Source of the DNA: Pseudovibrio sp. Alg231-02
GTDB taxonomy: Bacteria > Pseudomonadota > Alphaproteobacteria > Rhizobiales > Stappiaceae
Direction of reading: 5' to 3'
DNA length: 64,000 bases
NCBI RefSeq assembly: GCF_900143565.1
Contig: NZ_FREX01000001.1
Span: 133,640 to 197,639 of the forward strand
This document shows, piece after piece, positions 27,591 to 37,041 of this stretch (its first letter is position 1; each line of letters opens with the position of its first letter). Made by a program: the position numbers and the translations under genes. Below the pieces are notes generated by a model. That model saw only the letters and a list, made by a program, of their open reading frames with translations. It was not told where the DNA came from and searched no databases.

Positions 27591-28976
27591 CTAAACAGCA
27601 CTTTGAGAACTTGCAGGTTTGCTGAAGCAAACGTTGGTGACGTGGCCGAGTTCGGTCTCTTCCACTGCCCAGCCTTTCGGCAATGGTGCGGGTCTGTGGA
27701 TCACAACATCATTGCAACGGACGTTGTTGGCATGATCCAGCCAGAGCCCCGGCAATCCGTTGGGATATGGCTCAAGTCCAAGGATTTCTCCTGCTTCGTT
27801 CTTGACCCATGCATTGCGACGCCCCTGCTCCGGGTTATCAAGCAGGTTCACATCATGCGGGCTTGGTCGCAGATCCAGATAGTAGGCATCCGAGAACTTG
27901 CCCGGCTCCAGTGAGAGCTGAACATTGCTGAGGGAGACATTCTCGATCTTCTGGGTTTCGTGCCCCACAATGTTGATTGCCCCTTGCGCCCGGCCCGTGA
28001 TGCCATCAGCAGATACATCGCGCACATAGCCAGGGACATCACCTGCCACACGTGGCAAGGCGTTGATGGTGATGGCCTCTCCACTGCCCCAGAACCCGTC
28101 CGGCGTTTGCTCACACTGGACTGTACAGTTGGAGAACCGAATGCGTTCGATATCACCGCCATCCCGCGAGAAGATGCCAAAGGCACGATTGGATTCTGTG
28201 ATGGTGCACGTGGTGAACAGCACGTCGCGCACATCCTGATAGGTTTCCGTGCCGATCTTCAGAGCGCAAGACTTTGAGGAGAGGATGGAGTTGCTGACGA
28301 TGATCCGCTCTGCCGGCCCATTGAGGCTTTCATCTTCCTTGCGGCAGGTTTTCACGCAGACGGCATCATCTGCTGCGCGGATCACGCAGTTAAAGATGGT
28401 CGCGTCTGTGCAGCTGTCGAAGTTGATGCCATCGGTGTTTGGCATGCGCATATCATTAAGAATACTCAGGCCCTCTGCCTTCACCTGATGGCAGGCGATC
28501 AGGTGAATGGTCCACATGGGCGCTTCGACAATGGAAATGCCAGTCAGACTGATGTCTTTGCAGTTTTCGAAGACGACGATACGCGGGCGTAGCATTTTGG
28601 GCCAGAACGTCCCTTCGAAGAGACCTTCACGACCGCACCATTTTGCACTGTGGCCATGAATGGTGCCGCTACCGGAAATGGAGATGCCTTGCTGATCGCG
28701 CGCTGTGATGAAGGCGCGATCAGAATCCTCTGCGATGACAGAGACTTGGCCTGCTTCATAGTCTGCATAGTTGGTGGAGCAGGAAAGTTCACAACCGTTT
28801 GGCAGGTGCAAGTCAACAAAAGACTTGAGTTTCAGCGCTTTTGAGACCCACTGCCCTCTTGGCAGCACGACCTGACCACCGCCAGCTGCGTGAACTGCAT
28901 CAATTGCTTGCTGGACGGCCTGCGTTATGTCTTTTTCGCCGTCTGTGACAGTGACATGGTGTGTATTAAGCGACAT
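27591..28976 (-). CDS. GH28-family polygalacturonase/rhamnogalacturonase-like hydrolase, cytosolic
   Basis: A 461-residue right-handed beta-helix glycoside hydrolase. NTDGINFDSC and AADDAVCVK supply the acidic catalytic boxes. The usual GHG and RIK boxes are not intact (SCALKIGTET and RAFGIFSRD are in their places), which suggests a substrate other than plain homogalacturonan. There is no signal peptide, so it works in the cytosol on imported oligomers, probably exo-wise. The start at 28976 overlaps the end of the GH105 gene by 11 bases. Confidence 0.88.
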   Translation of the reverse strand: MSLNTHHVTVTDGEKDITQAVQQAIDAVHAAGGGQVVLPRGQWVSKALKLKSFVDLHLPNGCELSCSTNYADYEAGQVSVIAEDSDRAFITARDQQGISISGSGTIHGHSAKWCGREGLFEGTFWPKMLRPRIVVFENCKDISLTGISIVEAPMWTIHLIACHQVKAEGLSILNDMRMPNTDGINFDSCTDATIFNCVIRAADDAVCVKTCRKEDESLNGPAERIIVSNSILSSKSCALKIGTETYQDVRDVLFTTCTITESNRAFGIFSRDGGDIERIRFSNCTVQCEQTPDGFWGSGEAITINALPRVAGDVPGYVRDVSADGITGRAQGAINIVGHETQKIENVSLSNVQLSLEPGKFSDAYYLDLRPSPHDVNLLDNPEQGRRNAWVKNEAGEILGLEPYPNGLPGLWLDHANNVRCNDVVIHRPAPLPKGWAVEETELGHVTNVCFSKPASSQSAV

Positions 28977-30057
28977 CTTGCAATAATTCCTCAGCGGCAA
29001 GAAGTTCAATCAAAAGAAGGCTTGCCAGTGCCTGCCCGTATGGTGTGGGAGTGTTCGGAATGTTCCGATAGAACTCAAAATCATGCCCCATGGCCGTGCC
29101 ATCGGAGACTTCCTGCACGATCCCAGCTGCATCAATTCGTTGTAGAACCGCAGCGGCGGCCTTGAGTGCGGGTTGCAAATAGCTTTCCGGCAGGATGCCT
29201 GTTCTCACGCCCCGCAGCAGACCGTAAGCAAAGCCTGCGGTGGCGGAAGTTTCTGGTGGAGAGTCTGGCTGATCCAACAGAGTTGGCCACATGCCATCTT
29301 CCAACTGGAGAGGAAGCAAGGCTTCCACCTGACGGCGGTAGAGCGCTTTAATCTGGCGAGCTGCCGGACCATAGCGTTCACCGACCAGCTCAAACAGTTC
29401 CGGCACGGCTATCGTGATCCACGCATTGCCGCGGGCCCAGAAAGCTTGCGCGTAGTTGTGGTTCCCCAGGAAGGTCCAGCCATGATACCAAAGGCCGCTC
29501 ACCGGATCTGACAGGTACCGGCCATGGACAAGGAACTGGTAGTAGGCTTCTTCCACCCAATCCGGGCGGTTCAGCCAATCGCCAGCCACCCCCATGAACA
29601 GGCCTGCCATGAACAGCGTATCATCCCAGAGCTGACCGTCATTCTCGCGTTCCTTGACCAGATGCTGGAAGCCGTCATCAACGGTTTTGGGCATATCGTT
29701 GATCAACCACTCAGCCCAATCGGTCACGATCTGCTTCCAGCGCTGGTTGTTGGTTTCACGAGCCAACAAAGCAAGGCAGAGCATGGGTGCTGTTGAGTTG
29801 ATCTGGCGCGGTGGCAAACCGCGGGCGATCTGCATGTCATACCAGTTGGCGAGGTTGCGCTTCATGCGCTCATCGCCGGTCTTGCAAGCCTGCTTGTAAA
29901 AGCCGTAGAGACCTACACCGACTTCCCAGTCCCATTCATCAAAGTGAATGGAGCCGTCATTGTCGAGTTCTGACGGGATATCGTTGATGCCCTTCAGACT
30001 GCGGAAGCCATCTGCTGTCAGAGCCAGAGCGTCTTCAAGCCTGGATGTCTCAAACAT
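28966..30057 (-). CDS. GH105 unsaturated glucuronyl/rhamnogalacturonyl hydrolase
   Basis: A 363-residue (alpha/alpha)6-barrel hydrolase of the YteR/YesR type that removes the 4,5-unsaturated uronic acid left by pectate or rhamnogalacturonan lyases. DEWDWEVGVGLYGF (about 40-52) and DGQLWDDTLFMA (about 140-151, with the likely catalytic Asp145/Asp146) are diagnostic. No signal peptide. The product feeds KduI/KduD. It overlaps the upstream gene by 8 bases and the downstream gene by 11. Confidence 0.92.
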   Translation of the reverse strand: MFETSRLEDALALTADGFRSLKGINDIPSELDNDGSIHFDEWDWEVGVGLYGFYKQACKTGDERMKRNLANWYDMQIARGLPPRQINSTAPMLCLALLARETNNQRWKQIVTDWAEWLINDMPKTVDDGFQHLVKERENDGQLWDDTLFMAGLFMGVAGDWLNRPDWVEEAYYQFLVHGRYLSDPVSGLWYHGWTFLGNHNYAQAFWARGNAWITIAVPELFELVGERYGPAARQIKALYRRQVEALLPLQLEDGMWPTLLDQPDSPPETSATAGFAYGLLRGVRTGILPESYLQPALKAAAAVLQRIDAAGIVQEVSDGTAMGHDFEFYRNIPNTPTPYGQALASLLLIELLAAEELLQDVA

Positions 30058-32563
30058 GAGCTGCCTCCTGAGTTAAGCTGGACTGATCAAGCCGTTTCAG
30101 ACCGATGCGTGGAACCGGGCTGAGGTTTTCGAAGACACTTTGCTTGCCGTTGACGCGCAACTCGCCTTCCCAATTGAGCGAGAGGTTGCCCTGCCCCTTG
30201 ATTGCAGCGCTCAGGGACAAGGGTTCTGCATTCCAGCTGATGTTGCTGGCGAGCAGACGTGCCTTGAACTCTGCGAAGGTTTCGGTTTGAGCTGAACCTG
30301 TTACGCTCACCCATGCATTGCGGCGCCCTGAACTGCGGAACTCAACACCGGCAAAGCAGCCGGTTTGCAGTGGCTCCATGCCATTTGCAGTGTAGAAGGC
30401 GGTGAAACCATCTTTGACACGAGCAAAGAGCCAGTTGCCAGTGAGCTCATGCTCATCGCAGATGTGCAGAGGTGCATAGAGGTGGGTGAAGTCAGCCTCG
30501 TTTTCGGCGGCATTGAAAATCATCAGACCCGCCGGGCCCGTTTGATCCGCACGCGGGAGCGTTCCGTTGCCGGACCAGTAAGAAGGCCGACCACTGCCCC
30601 AAACCTGGGTTTCACCTGGATGGTTGATCCAGAACCGAGCGTATGGATTGCCTGCAAGCATGACATCCTGCACATGCTGCTGGTGGCCGTGTTGCCCGGT
30701 TTTGTGGTCTACGACGGTGGAAAGCTGTGCATCCGCAGTTTTGTAAAGCTTCAGTTTGCCTGCATGTTCATGACCCTGCGTATAGCTGGTTTCCAGTGCA
30801 CGTCCTTCAGGTACCGACGCATATGTGCTGGTTTCTTCCGGCGGTGCGTAGTCGCTGAGCGCAACCAGCGTTGAGGCGAAGTTGCCGGAGGACACAAACC
30901 CGTTGCCCCATGCAAAATGGCAAAGTGTTGCCAGTTCACTTGCCGGGCCTGCGAAGATATCCTTGTCGTAACACCGCCCCATAGTACCCGCAGGAAGGCC
31001 GGACTGGGTGTGCAGGGCCATCATCTGGAAGATGGAGTCCATGAGCGCTTTGGAGCGATCACGGATGTCAGCATCCGGTGCCAGATGATACAGCGCTGTC
31101 AGGCCGATAAAATCAATCGGGTAGTATGGGATGGAGTTCCACTCTGCCAGTCCGTCCCGTTCCACGGTTTCAAACCACTTCAACAGCCGCTCATAGCCAA
31201 CCTGCTTTTGGTGTTGACCTTGTCTGCCAGAACAGAGGAAGAGATCTTCCGGGAACATGGTTCCAGCAAGGTACTGCGAGGCGTGGAAGCAGAGCGTGTG
31301 GTTTTCACTCCAGAACCACATGGCATCGTTGCCCGGTTCATCGAACCAGTAGCGGAAGCCGAGAATTGTAGAGCGGACACGGCGCCAGGTTTGCTCTGAG
31401 AACTTTGTCCATGCGTGATCTTTCCAGATCCAGAGTAGCGGTAGGAACGCAAAGTCGGCGCAATCTTCGCGGCGGGAAATCTTGCTCAGCGCTTCAAGAA
31501 GCAGCTTCTCGGCTGTGTCCAGATCAATGCCCACATGTAGCTTTGCCAAAGCATGCGAGAGATGGCTTTCGCCTGTTTGAGCGCTGGATGTTAAAAGCTC
31601 ATTGCGGCGCTCTTCCAGTGTTGAGCCAGTGCCCTTTTCCAGATCCTTCAGGCAGACAACGCCCACTTCCCGTGCAACACCAAGGCCTTGGGTGAATAAG
31701 GTGACCCGCACGAGGTTGGTAGCCGGAGCCAGATCATCGACGCTTGGACCGACCAGACGATTTGCGCCTTTGGGCAAGGTATAGGTGCCCTTGCTGCCCG
31801 CCAGTGTTGGCTTCAGCAATGGCAGAATTTCAACTTGGACCTGAGCGTCTTCTGGCAAGGAGCCTTCAAACTGCAGCTCCACATGCCCTTCAGAGTAATA
31901 GAGCTTGTCTGGTTGGACGCTGGAGATAAACGCTTCAGCTACCCTCAAGGCCTTTGCATCGTATGTGGTACTGAGGCCGACTTGTAGATCAGCGTCAGTT
32001 TCCTCTGAGCCCTCATAGAGGAGCTCGAGAGAATAAACCGTGTCGCGCTCGGCAATGTCTTCCAGATGCACGATGATTTCATTCGCACCTTCAGACAAAG
32101 CAAGCGTTTCAAGGCTTTCCTGCGGCTTATTACGAACCAGAGGCTCGAATGCAAACCCGAGCTCACCGTTCACCCAGATGCGAACACCACCGGCTGTGCG
32201 GACGCAGAACTGGTAGTTCCCTGTAGCTGGTGCGTTCACCACACAGCGCAAAACGCGTTGCAGATGGGTTGGACAGAACCAGAAGCCACTGAAGTCCAAC
32301 ACAGACTGTGACGACTGGATACGAGATTCAGTCAGTTCAACATCATGCGGACACGGAACATCCCTGCCCTTCATGTCATTCCAGAAGGCAATGCGGCATG
32401 GGAGGTCGCCGACATCGGTAAAACCGTTGATGTAGGTGTAGTTCACCTTGTCGGGCAGAGTATCTGCCTCGCCAGCAAAGGATGTCTCCGTCAGCCCAGA
32501 GACCTCCCAATAGCTTAAGGGCTCACCCTTTTTGATCTGCCAGGGGAATTGTGTTTTTGGCAC
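30050..32563 (-). CDS. Large putative polysaccharide-degradation protein, family unassigned
   Basis: An 837-residue cytosolic protein with no signal peptide that I cannot assign to a named family. Residues about 60-210 look like a beta-sandwich of the PA14/carbohydrate-binding kind (FCVRTAGGVRIWVNGELGF). The middle (about 330-650) is helical and Trp-rich (DAMWFWSENHTLCFHASQYLAG and YPIDFIGLTALYHL), like alpha/alpha toroids of lyases and hydrolases. The C-terminal part (about 650-837) is beta-rich. That three-part plan resembles polysaccharide lyase or GH families of toroid plus beta-sandwich form. Its place between the GH105 gene and the HAD fusion points to a glycoside hydrolase or lyase on imported pectin oligomers. 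Confidence 0.85.
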   Translation of the reverse strand: MPKTQFPWQIKKGEPLSYWEVSGLTETSFAGEADTLPDKVNYTYINGFTDVGDLPCRIAFWNDMKGRDVPCPHDVELTESRIQSSQSVLDFSGFWFCPTHLQRVLRCVVNAPATGNYQFCVRTAGGVRIWVNGELGFAFEPLVRNKPQESLETLALSEGANEIIVHLEDIAERDTVYSLELLYEGSEETDADLQVGLSTTYDAKALRVAEAFISSVQPDKLYYSEGHVELQFEGSLPEDAQVQVEILPLLKPTLAGSKGTYTLPKGANRLVGPSVDDLAPATNLVRVTLFTQGLGVAREVGVVCLKDLEKGTGSTLEERRNELLTSSAQTGESHLSHALAKLHVGIDLDTAEKLLLEALSKISRREDCADFAFLPLLWIWKDHAWTKFSEQTWRRVRSTILGFRYWFDEPGNDAMWFWSENHTLCFHASQYLAGTMFPEDLFLCSGRQGQHQKQVGYERLLKWFETVERDGLAEWNSIPYYPIDFIGLTALYHLAPDADIRDRSKALMDSIFQMMALHTQSGLPAGTMGRCYDKDIFAGPASELATLCHFAWGNGFVSSGNFASTLVALSDYAPPEETSTYASVPEGRALETSYTQGHEHAGKLKLYKTADAQLSTVVDHKTGQHGHQQHVQDVMLAGNPYARFWINHPGETQVWGSGRPSYWSGNGTLPRADQTGPAGLMIFNAAENEADFTHLYAPLHICDEHELTGNWLFARVKDGFTAFYTANGMEPLQTGCFAGVEFRSSGRRNAWVSVTGSAQTETFAEFKARLLASNISWNAEPLSLSAAIKGQGNLSLNWEGELRVNGKQSVFENLSPVPRIGLKRLDQSSLTQEAAHV

Positions 32564-32602
32564 AAAACCACTCCTTGTAAATGGGGTATCTTTTATAGGA
32601 CT

Positions 32603-33838
32603 TCAGGTAAGCGTAAGCTCGATTTGCTCGATACAACTGACCAGCTCGTGAAGCGAAGCGATGATCCGAGTAGGCTCTTCACTGGCGTCTTGCGGGACCA
32701 CATTTCTGCGCTGCGTCCACTTATGGAAGATGCTCTTGTGACCTGCTTCGTTCGCACCTTTGATGTCACGTTCGAGGTTGTTGCCAACCATGACGATACT
32801 GCCTGCATCTGCTTCGCTCAGGCCGAGTGAAGACATGGCGCACTCAAACATTCTGTAATCTGGCTTCAGAACACCCACATCACCTGAAATGGTGTGGCTT
32901 TCGAAATGGCCCCACAGGTCGTGCTGACCCAGAATGTTCTCAAAGGTTGCGCGTGGGCCGTCAGCCACGAGAGCAAGGCGGTAGCCGCGGGCAGCCAGCG
33001 TGTTCAGCGCTTCTCGGGCATGTGGCAGGAGCTCAGCACCGTAGGCAACATCACTGCCTTCCCTTTTGATTTCAGTGCCTTCATCGATGAGCGTGTCACC
33101 ACAATCCAGAAAGATGGCTTTGAAATGCGGGAGGGTTTTGCGCAGATCATTGATGAGGTGCTTCACACGCTCAGGGATCCAGCTTTCCGCACGAGCCCAT
33201 GGCACCAGATCGCCTTCAGCACAATCCCAGCGCAGAGTTTCGCCGTAGGATGGTTCCATCACCAAACGCTGCATTTGCAGGCGTGCGAGGCGGTGTTCAT
33301 ATGGAGTGACCTCACCAAACTCTTGCGAGAATGGATTCCCCATATGAACACCATGTAACCCCGCCCCCAACGAGCACTCGTAACGGGTGTGAGCTTCGCG
33401 TTCCTTCATGGCATCACGGGATGCAAAGTGGGCGTGTTTGCCTGGTTCTGCCCAAAGCGTGACGCGGCCATTTTCAATTGGCAGCGCATCACCGTTCTTC
33501 ATTTCAACGCGCTTGCCGTGCTGAGATGCTTCAACGGCGACAACTTGATCGTCTGCACCCAGATGAACCCAGATGTGTTCCAGATCGTAAAGATGCTGAA
33601 TATCATAGTCCCAGAAGATCGCGTATTCGATGACACGGTCAGCTTTGGGTGCAATCTCGAACTTGCTACTTGGAGACTTGCCTGGCTCATAAAAGACCGT
33701 GAACCCAATAGCGGTCGGGCGCCATGGTTCTGATCTGTCCAGTCGCAGCACTGGCGCAAATTTACGCGCAAGGTTGAGTTCGTCGGTTTCCTGAAGACCC
33801 TGCCTCAAGGCAATGAGGCTTCCGTTTTTATTGGTCAT
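32603..33838 (-). CDS. Fusion: unknown N-terminal domain plus HAD-family phosphatase
   Basis: A 411-residue two-domain protein. Residues 1-235 form an unrecognised domain rich in aromatic and acidic residues (FAPVLRLDRSEPWRPTAIGF and AIFWDYDIQHLYDLEHIWVH), with a weak likeness to Vps62-type sequences. Residues 238-405 are a HAD hydrolase: nucleophile Asp245 in FLDCGDTL, VADG for motif II, Lys325 for motif III, and GNNLERDIKGA for motif IV. The HAD half probably dephosphorylates a sugar phosphate; the role of the first half is unknown. The stop is 40 bases before the next gene, and its start overlaps the ABC ATPase end by 11 bases. Confidence 0.85.
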   Translation of the reverse strand: MTNKNGSLIALRQGLQETDELNLARKFAPVLRLDRSEPWRPTAIGFTVFYEPGKSPSSKFEIAPKADRVIEYAIFWDYDIQHLYDLEHIWVHLGADDQVVAVEASQHGKRVEMKNGDALPIENGRVTLWAEPGKHAHFASRDAMKEREAHTRYECSLGAGLHGVHMGNPFSQEFGEVTPYEHRLARLQMQRLVMEPSYGETLRWDCAEGDLVPWARAESWIPERVKHLINDLRKTLPHFKAIFLDCGDTLIDEGTEIKREGSDVAYGAELLPHAREALNTLAARGYRLALVADGPRATFENILGQHDLWGHFESHTISGDVGVLKPDYRMFECAMSSLGLSEADAGSIVMVGNNLERDIKGANEAGHKSIFHKWTQRRNVVPQDASEEPTRIIASLHELVSCIEQIELTLT

Positions 33839-34868
33839 AGTTGGCCCCTTGTAGCTTCAGGTCAGCAGAGTGATGGCAGCGGACGAACCGACCACCTGCT
33901 GTTTCAGTCAATTCCGGATTGGACATGTGGCAAAGCTCAGATGCATGCGGACACCGGCTGGCAAACGCACAGCCCACAGGCAGGTTCGCCGGATCGGCTA
34001 CCTCCCCTTTCACGAGGCCACGTTTCTTGGCACGGGCTCGCTTAGGGTCCGGGATTGGGATAGCGGCCAGCAGTGCTTCTGAGTATGGATGCAGCGGCTG
34101 TTCAAAGAAGCTGGCTGTGTCTGCTACCTCCACCAAGCGTCCAGCATACATCACGCCGATACGATCACTGATGTGTTCCACCATGCTCAGATCATGGGTG
34201 ATGAAGAGATAGGTCAGCCCCATCTGCTCTTGCAAGTCCTGAAGCAGGTTGATGGTCTGCGCGGCGATGGACACATCCAGTGCTGATACGGATTCATCAG
34301 CTGCGATGAAGGTCGGGTTCAGTGCCAAGGCGCGGGCAATGCCGATGCGCTGGCGCTGACCACCACTGAATGCGTGCGGATAGCGGCTCATGTTCTCAGG
34401 GCGCAGGCCCACTTTGCTCAACAGATCTGCAACGCGGTCTTCCAGTTCGCTCTTGTTGGTGACGCCGATGTTGACGAGCGGTTCGCTGACCAATTGCAGC
34501 AGTGTCATACGTGGGTTGAGCGATGCATAAGGATCCTGAAAGATCATTTGCATGTGCTGGCGCAACTTACGCATTTCAGCTTCGGACTTGTGCGTCAGGT
34601 CATGCCAGACACCATCTGGATCTTTGAAGCGAATTTTCCCGCCGGTCGGTTCATAAGCTCGCAGCAAAGCACGTGCGGTGGTGGATTTACCGGAACCACT
34701 TTCACCCACAATGCCCAGAGTTTCGCCTTTTCTGATGTAAAAAGACACGTCATCTACGGCTTTGACTGCACCCTGCTCTCTGCCCAGGAATCCCTTTTTA
34801 ATCGGGAAGTGCATCTGTAGTTTTTCAACGCTGATCAGCGCATCATCAGGTACATGAATGTTTGTCAT
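33828..34868 (-). CDS. Oligopeptide-type ABC transporter ATP-binding protein (OppF-like)
   Basis: A 346-residue ATPase. Walker A is GESGSGKSTTAR, the signature is SGGQRQRIGIARAL, Walker B is FIAADESVSALDV, and the C-terminal oligo-HPY domain has CPHASELC. It pairs with the OppD-like subunit next door. In this operon the importer most likely carries pectin or rhamnogalacturonan oligosaccharides rather than peptides; that is inference from context. Confidence 0.93.
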   Translation of the reverse strand: MTNIHVPDDALISVEKLQMHFPIKKGFLGREQGAVKAVDDVSFYIRKGETLGIVGESGSGKSTTARALLRAYEPTGGKIRFKDPDGVWHDLTHKSEAEMRKLRQHMQMIFQDPYASLNPRMTLLQLVSEPLVNIGVTNKSELEDRVADLLSKVGLRPENMSRYPHAFSGGQRQRIGIARALALNPTFIAADESVSALDVSIAAQTINLLQDLQEQMGLTYLFITHDLSMVEHISDRIGVMYAGRLVEVADTASFFEQPLHPYSEALLAAIPIPDPKRARAKKRGLVKGEVADPANLPVGCAFASRCPHASELCHMSNPELTETAGGRFVRCHHSADLKLQGANYDQ

Positions 34869-34880
34869 GGGAGTTCGCCC

Positions 34881-35879
34881 TTATGCCTGATGGAGATGGC
34901 AGCGCGCCATCTGGTCGTTTTCAAAATACGTCAGCTCAGGGATCTGGCTGGTGCATTTGCCTGCCATCTTTTCAGCGCAGCGCGTATGGAACACGCAGCC
35001 TGTTGGCAGGTTGAACGGATCAGGCACCATGCCTTCGATTGTTTGCAGACGGCGACGCTTTTGCCCATCCAGACGCGGGATGGATTGCAGCAATGCACGG
35101 GTGTACGGGTGCTTTGGATTGTAGAAAATGTCGTCCACGGCAGCCGTTTCCACCGCATTGCCCAGATACATAACCGAGACACGATCTGCGATTTCTGCTA
35201 CCACACCGAAGTTATGGGTGATGAAGATCACCGCCATATTCAACTCATCCTGCAAGGACATGATGAGATCGAGGATCTGCGCTTCTGTGGTCACATCCAG
35301 CGCGGTTGTCGGCTCATCAGCCAGCAACAGGCTTGGGTTACAGGAAAGCGCCATGGCGATCATGGCACGCTGTCGCATGCCGCCAGAGAGCTGATGTGGG
35401 TACTTTTTGAGCATTTCCATAGGCTTTGGCATTTGCACCATAGCCAGCAGATCTGCTGCCCGTTCTACCTGCGCCTTTTTGGAAAGGTCCGTATGCAGGC
35501 TTAGCGTGGTCATGATCTGTTTGCCGATGGAATGCACCGGGCTGAGAGCTGTCATAGGCTCCTGAAAAATCATACCTACGTGGCCGCCACGCAGTTCACG
35601 CATCTTCCGGCTTTCTCGCTTTTCAGCAAGGATATCGACAACTTCGCCATCGCTCTTGCGGAACTTTACAGAACCATTGGTGACTGTTGCGTTGCGGGGC
35701 AGCAGGTTCATGATGGAGCGGGCACTCAGGGACTTTCCGCTGCCGCTTTCGCCTACGATGCCAAGCACTTCACCTGGTTTGACGGAAAAGTTGACGCCAT
35801 TAACGGCATTAACGGTTCCCTCACGCATCTCAAAGCAAATGTTGAGATCTGTGATTTCGAGAATGGTTTCATCCTGCAT
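34881..35879 (-). CDS. Oligopeptide-type ABC transporter ATP-binding protein (OppD-like)
   Basis: A 332-residue ATPase with Walker A GESGSGKSLSAR, signature SGGMRQRAMIAMAL, Walker B LLLADEPTTALDV, and an oligo-HPY tail with CVFHTRCAEKMAGKC. It lies 12 bases after the OppC-like permease and is second of the two ATPases of the importer. Confidence 0.93.
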   Translation of the reverse strand: MQDETILEITDLNICFEMREGTVNAVNGVNFSVKPGEVLGIVGESGSGKSLSARSIMNLLPRNATVTNGSVKFRKSDGEVVDILAEKRESRKMRELRGGHVGMIFQEPMTALSPVHSIGKQIMTTLSLHTDLSKKAQVERAADLLAMVQMPKPMEMLKKYPHQLSGGMRQRAMIAMALSCNPSLLLADEPTTALDVTTEAQILDLIMSLQDELNMAVIFITHNFGVVAEIADRVSVMYLGNAVETAAVDDIFYNPKHPYTRALLQSIPRLDGQKRRRLQTIEGMVPDPFNLPTGCVFHTRCAEKMAGKCTSQIPELTYFENDQMARCHLHQA

Positions 35880-35891
35880 GATCCGTTCTCC

Positions 35892-37034
35892 TTATTTCTG
35901 ATAGGGATCGGCAGCATCACGCAAGCCATCGCCGAGGAAGTTGAAAGCAAGGATTGTCACAACAATCGCTACGCCAGGAATGAGGAGCCACGGAGCCAGA
36001 GCGATTGAGCGCAGGTTCTGAGCATCCTGTAGCAGCACACCCCAACTGATGACCGGAGGACGCAGACCCAGACCAAGGAAGCTGAGTGCTGTCTCACCGA
36101 GGATCATCTCCGGGATTGCCAATGAGATTGCTGCGATCACATAGGACGTCATGGATGGCAGCATGTGACGGGTCACGATGCGGGTTTTGGAGGCACCAGA
36201 CAGACGAGCTGCCAGCACGAAATCCTGATTGCGGATGGTCATGAAGTGACCGCGCACCACACGGGCAAGGTTGGTCCAGCCGATCAATGCCAGAATGACC
36301 GTGATGAGCAAATAAACGAGGATCGGATCCCAATTCACCGGAAGAGCAGCTGCCAAACCAAGCCAGAGCGGGATGGTTGGAATGGACCGAACCAGTTCGG
36401 CCATACGCTGGATGACGGTATCAATTGTTCCGCCGATGAGACCTGCCAGACTGCCGAGTGTAATGCCGATCACGAAAGAGAAGAACACGCCGATCAAACC
36501 AACAGAGAGTGTGACACGAGCGCCGTAGACCAGACGAGAGAACAGGTCACGACCGAGTTTGTCTGTCCCCAGGATGTAAATCCGGTTGCGACGACCTTCG
36601 ACGCCGAACAAGCGCAGTTTGGTTGGGACGAGACCCCAGAACTTGTATTTGTCACCTTCGACAAAGAACCGAATGCGATTGATCTTGCTGGTATCTTCCT
36701 CAAAAGACAGACGCGCGGTTTCTGGGTCACGCTGACGTTTCAGGCCATAAACGAATGGGCCCTGAAATGTTCCATCTTCACTAAACAGGTGGATGGACTG
36801 CGGCGGAACGAACGGGTGAAGCCTGTTGTGCTTGAATGGATCATACGGCGCCAGAAAGCCAGCGAATGCGGCAACCAGATAAAGCAGGATGATCACGCCC
36901 AGAGACCAGAGGGCCAGTTTATGTTTTTTGAAGCGCCACCACATCAGGGTCAGTGGCTTGGCAGTGTAGGAGGAGTTTTCCTTCACCTCGACTGCAGGTT
37001 CAACAGCAGTATCACTTAGAGTTTGCTCTGACAT
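35892..37034 (-). CDS. Oligopeptide-type ABC transporter permease (OppC-like)
   Basis: A 380-residue inner-membrane permease. TM1 lies at about residues 40-62, then a long periplasmic-facing insertion of about 100 residues, then five more TM helices with the EAA-like contact loop (RLSGASKTRIVTRHMLPS). The insertion is longer than in peptide OppC proteins (about 300 residues) and is seen in large OppC-like permeases tied to oligosaccharide uptake. Confidence 0.92.
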   Translation of the reverse strand: MSEQTLSDTAVEPAVEVKENSSYTAKPLTLMWWRFKKHKLALWSLGVIILLYLVAAFAGFLAPYDPFKHNRLHPFVPPQSIHLFSEDGTFQGPFVYGLKRQRDPETARLSFEEDTSKINRIRFFVEGDKYKFWGLVPTKLRLFGVEGRRNRIYILGTDKLGRDLFSRLVYGARVTLSVGLIGVFFSFVIGITLGSLAGLIGGTIDTVIQRMAELVRSIPTIPLWLGLAAALPVNWDPILVYLLITVILALIGWTNLARVVRGHFMTIRNQDFVLAARLSGASKTRIVTRHMLPSMTSYVIAAISLAIPEMILGETALSFLGLGLRPPVISWGVLLQDAQNLRSIALAPWLLIPGVAIVVTILAFNFLGDGLRDAADPYQK

Positions 37035-37041
37035 AGTGCCC

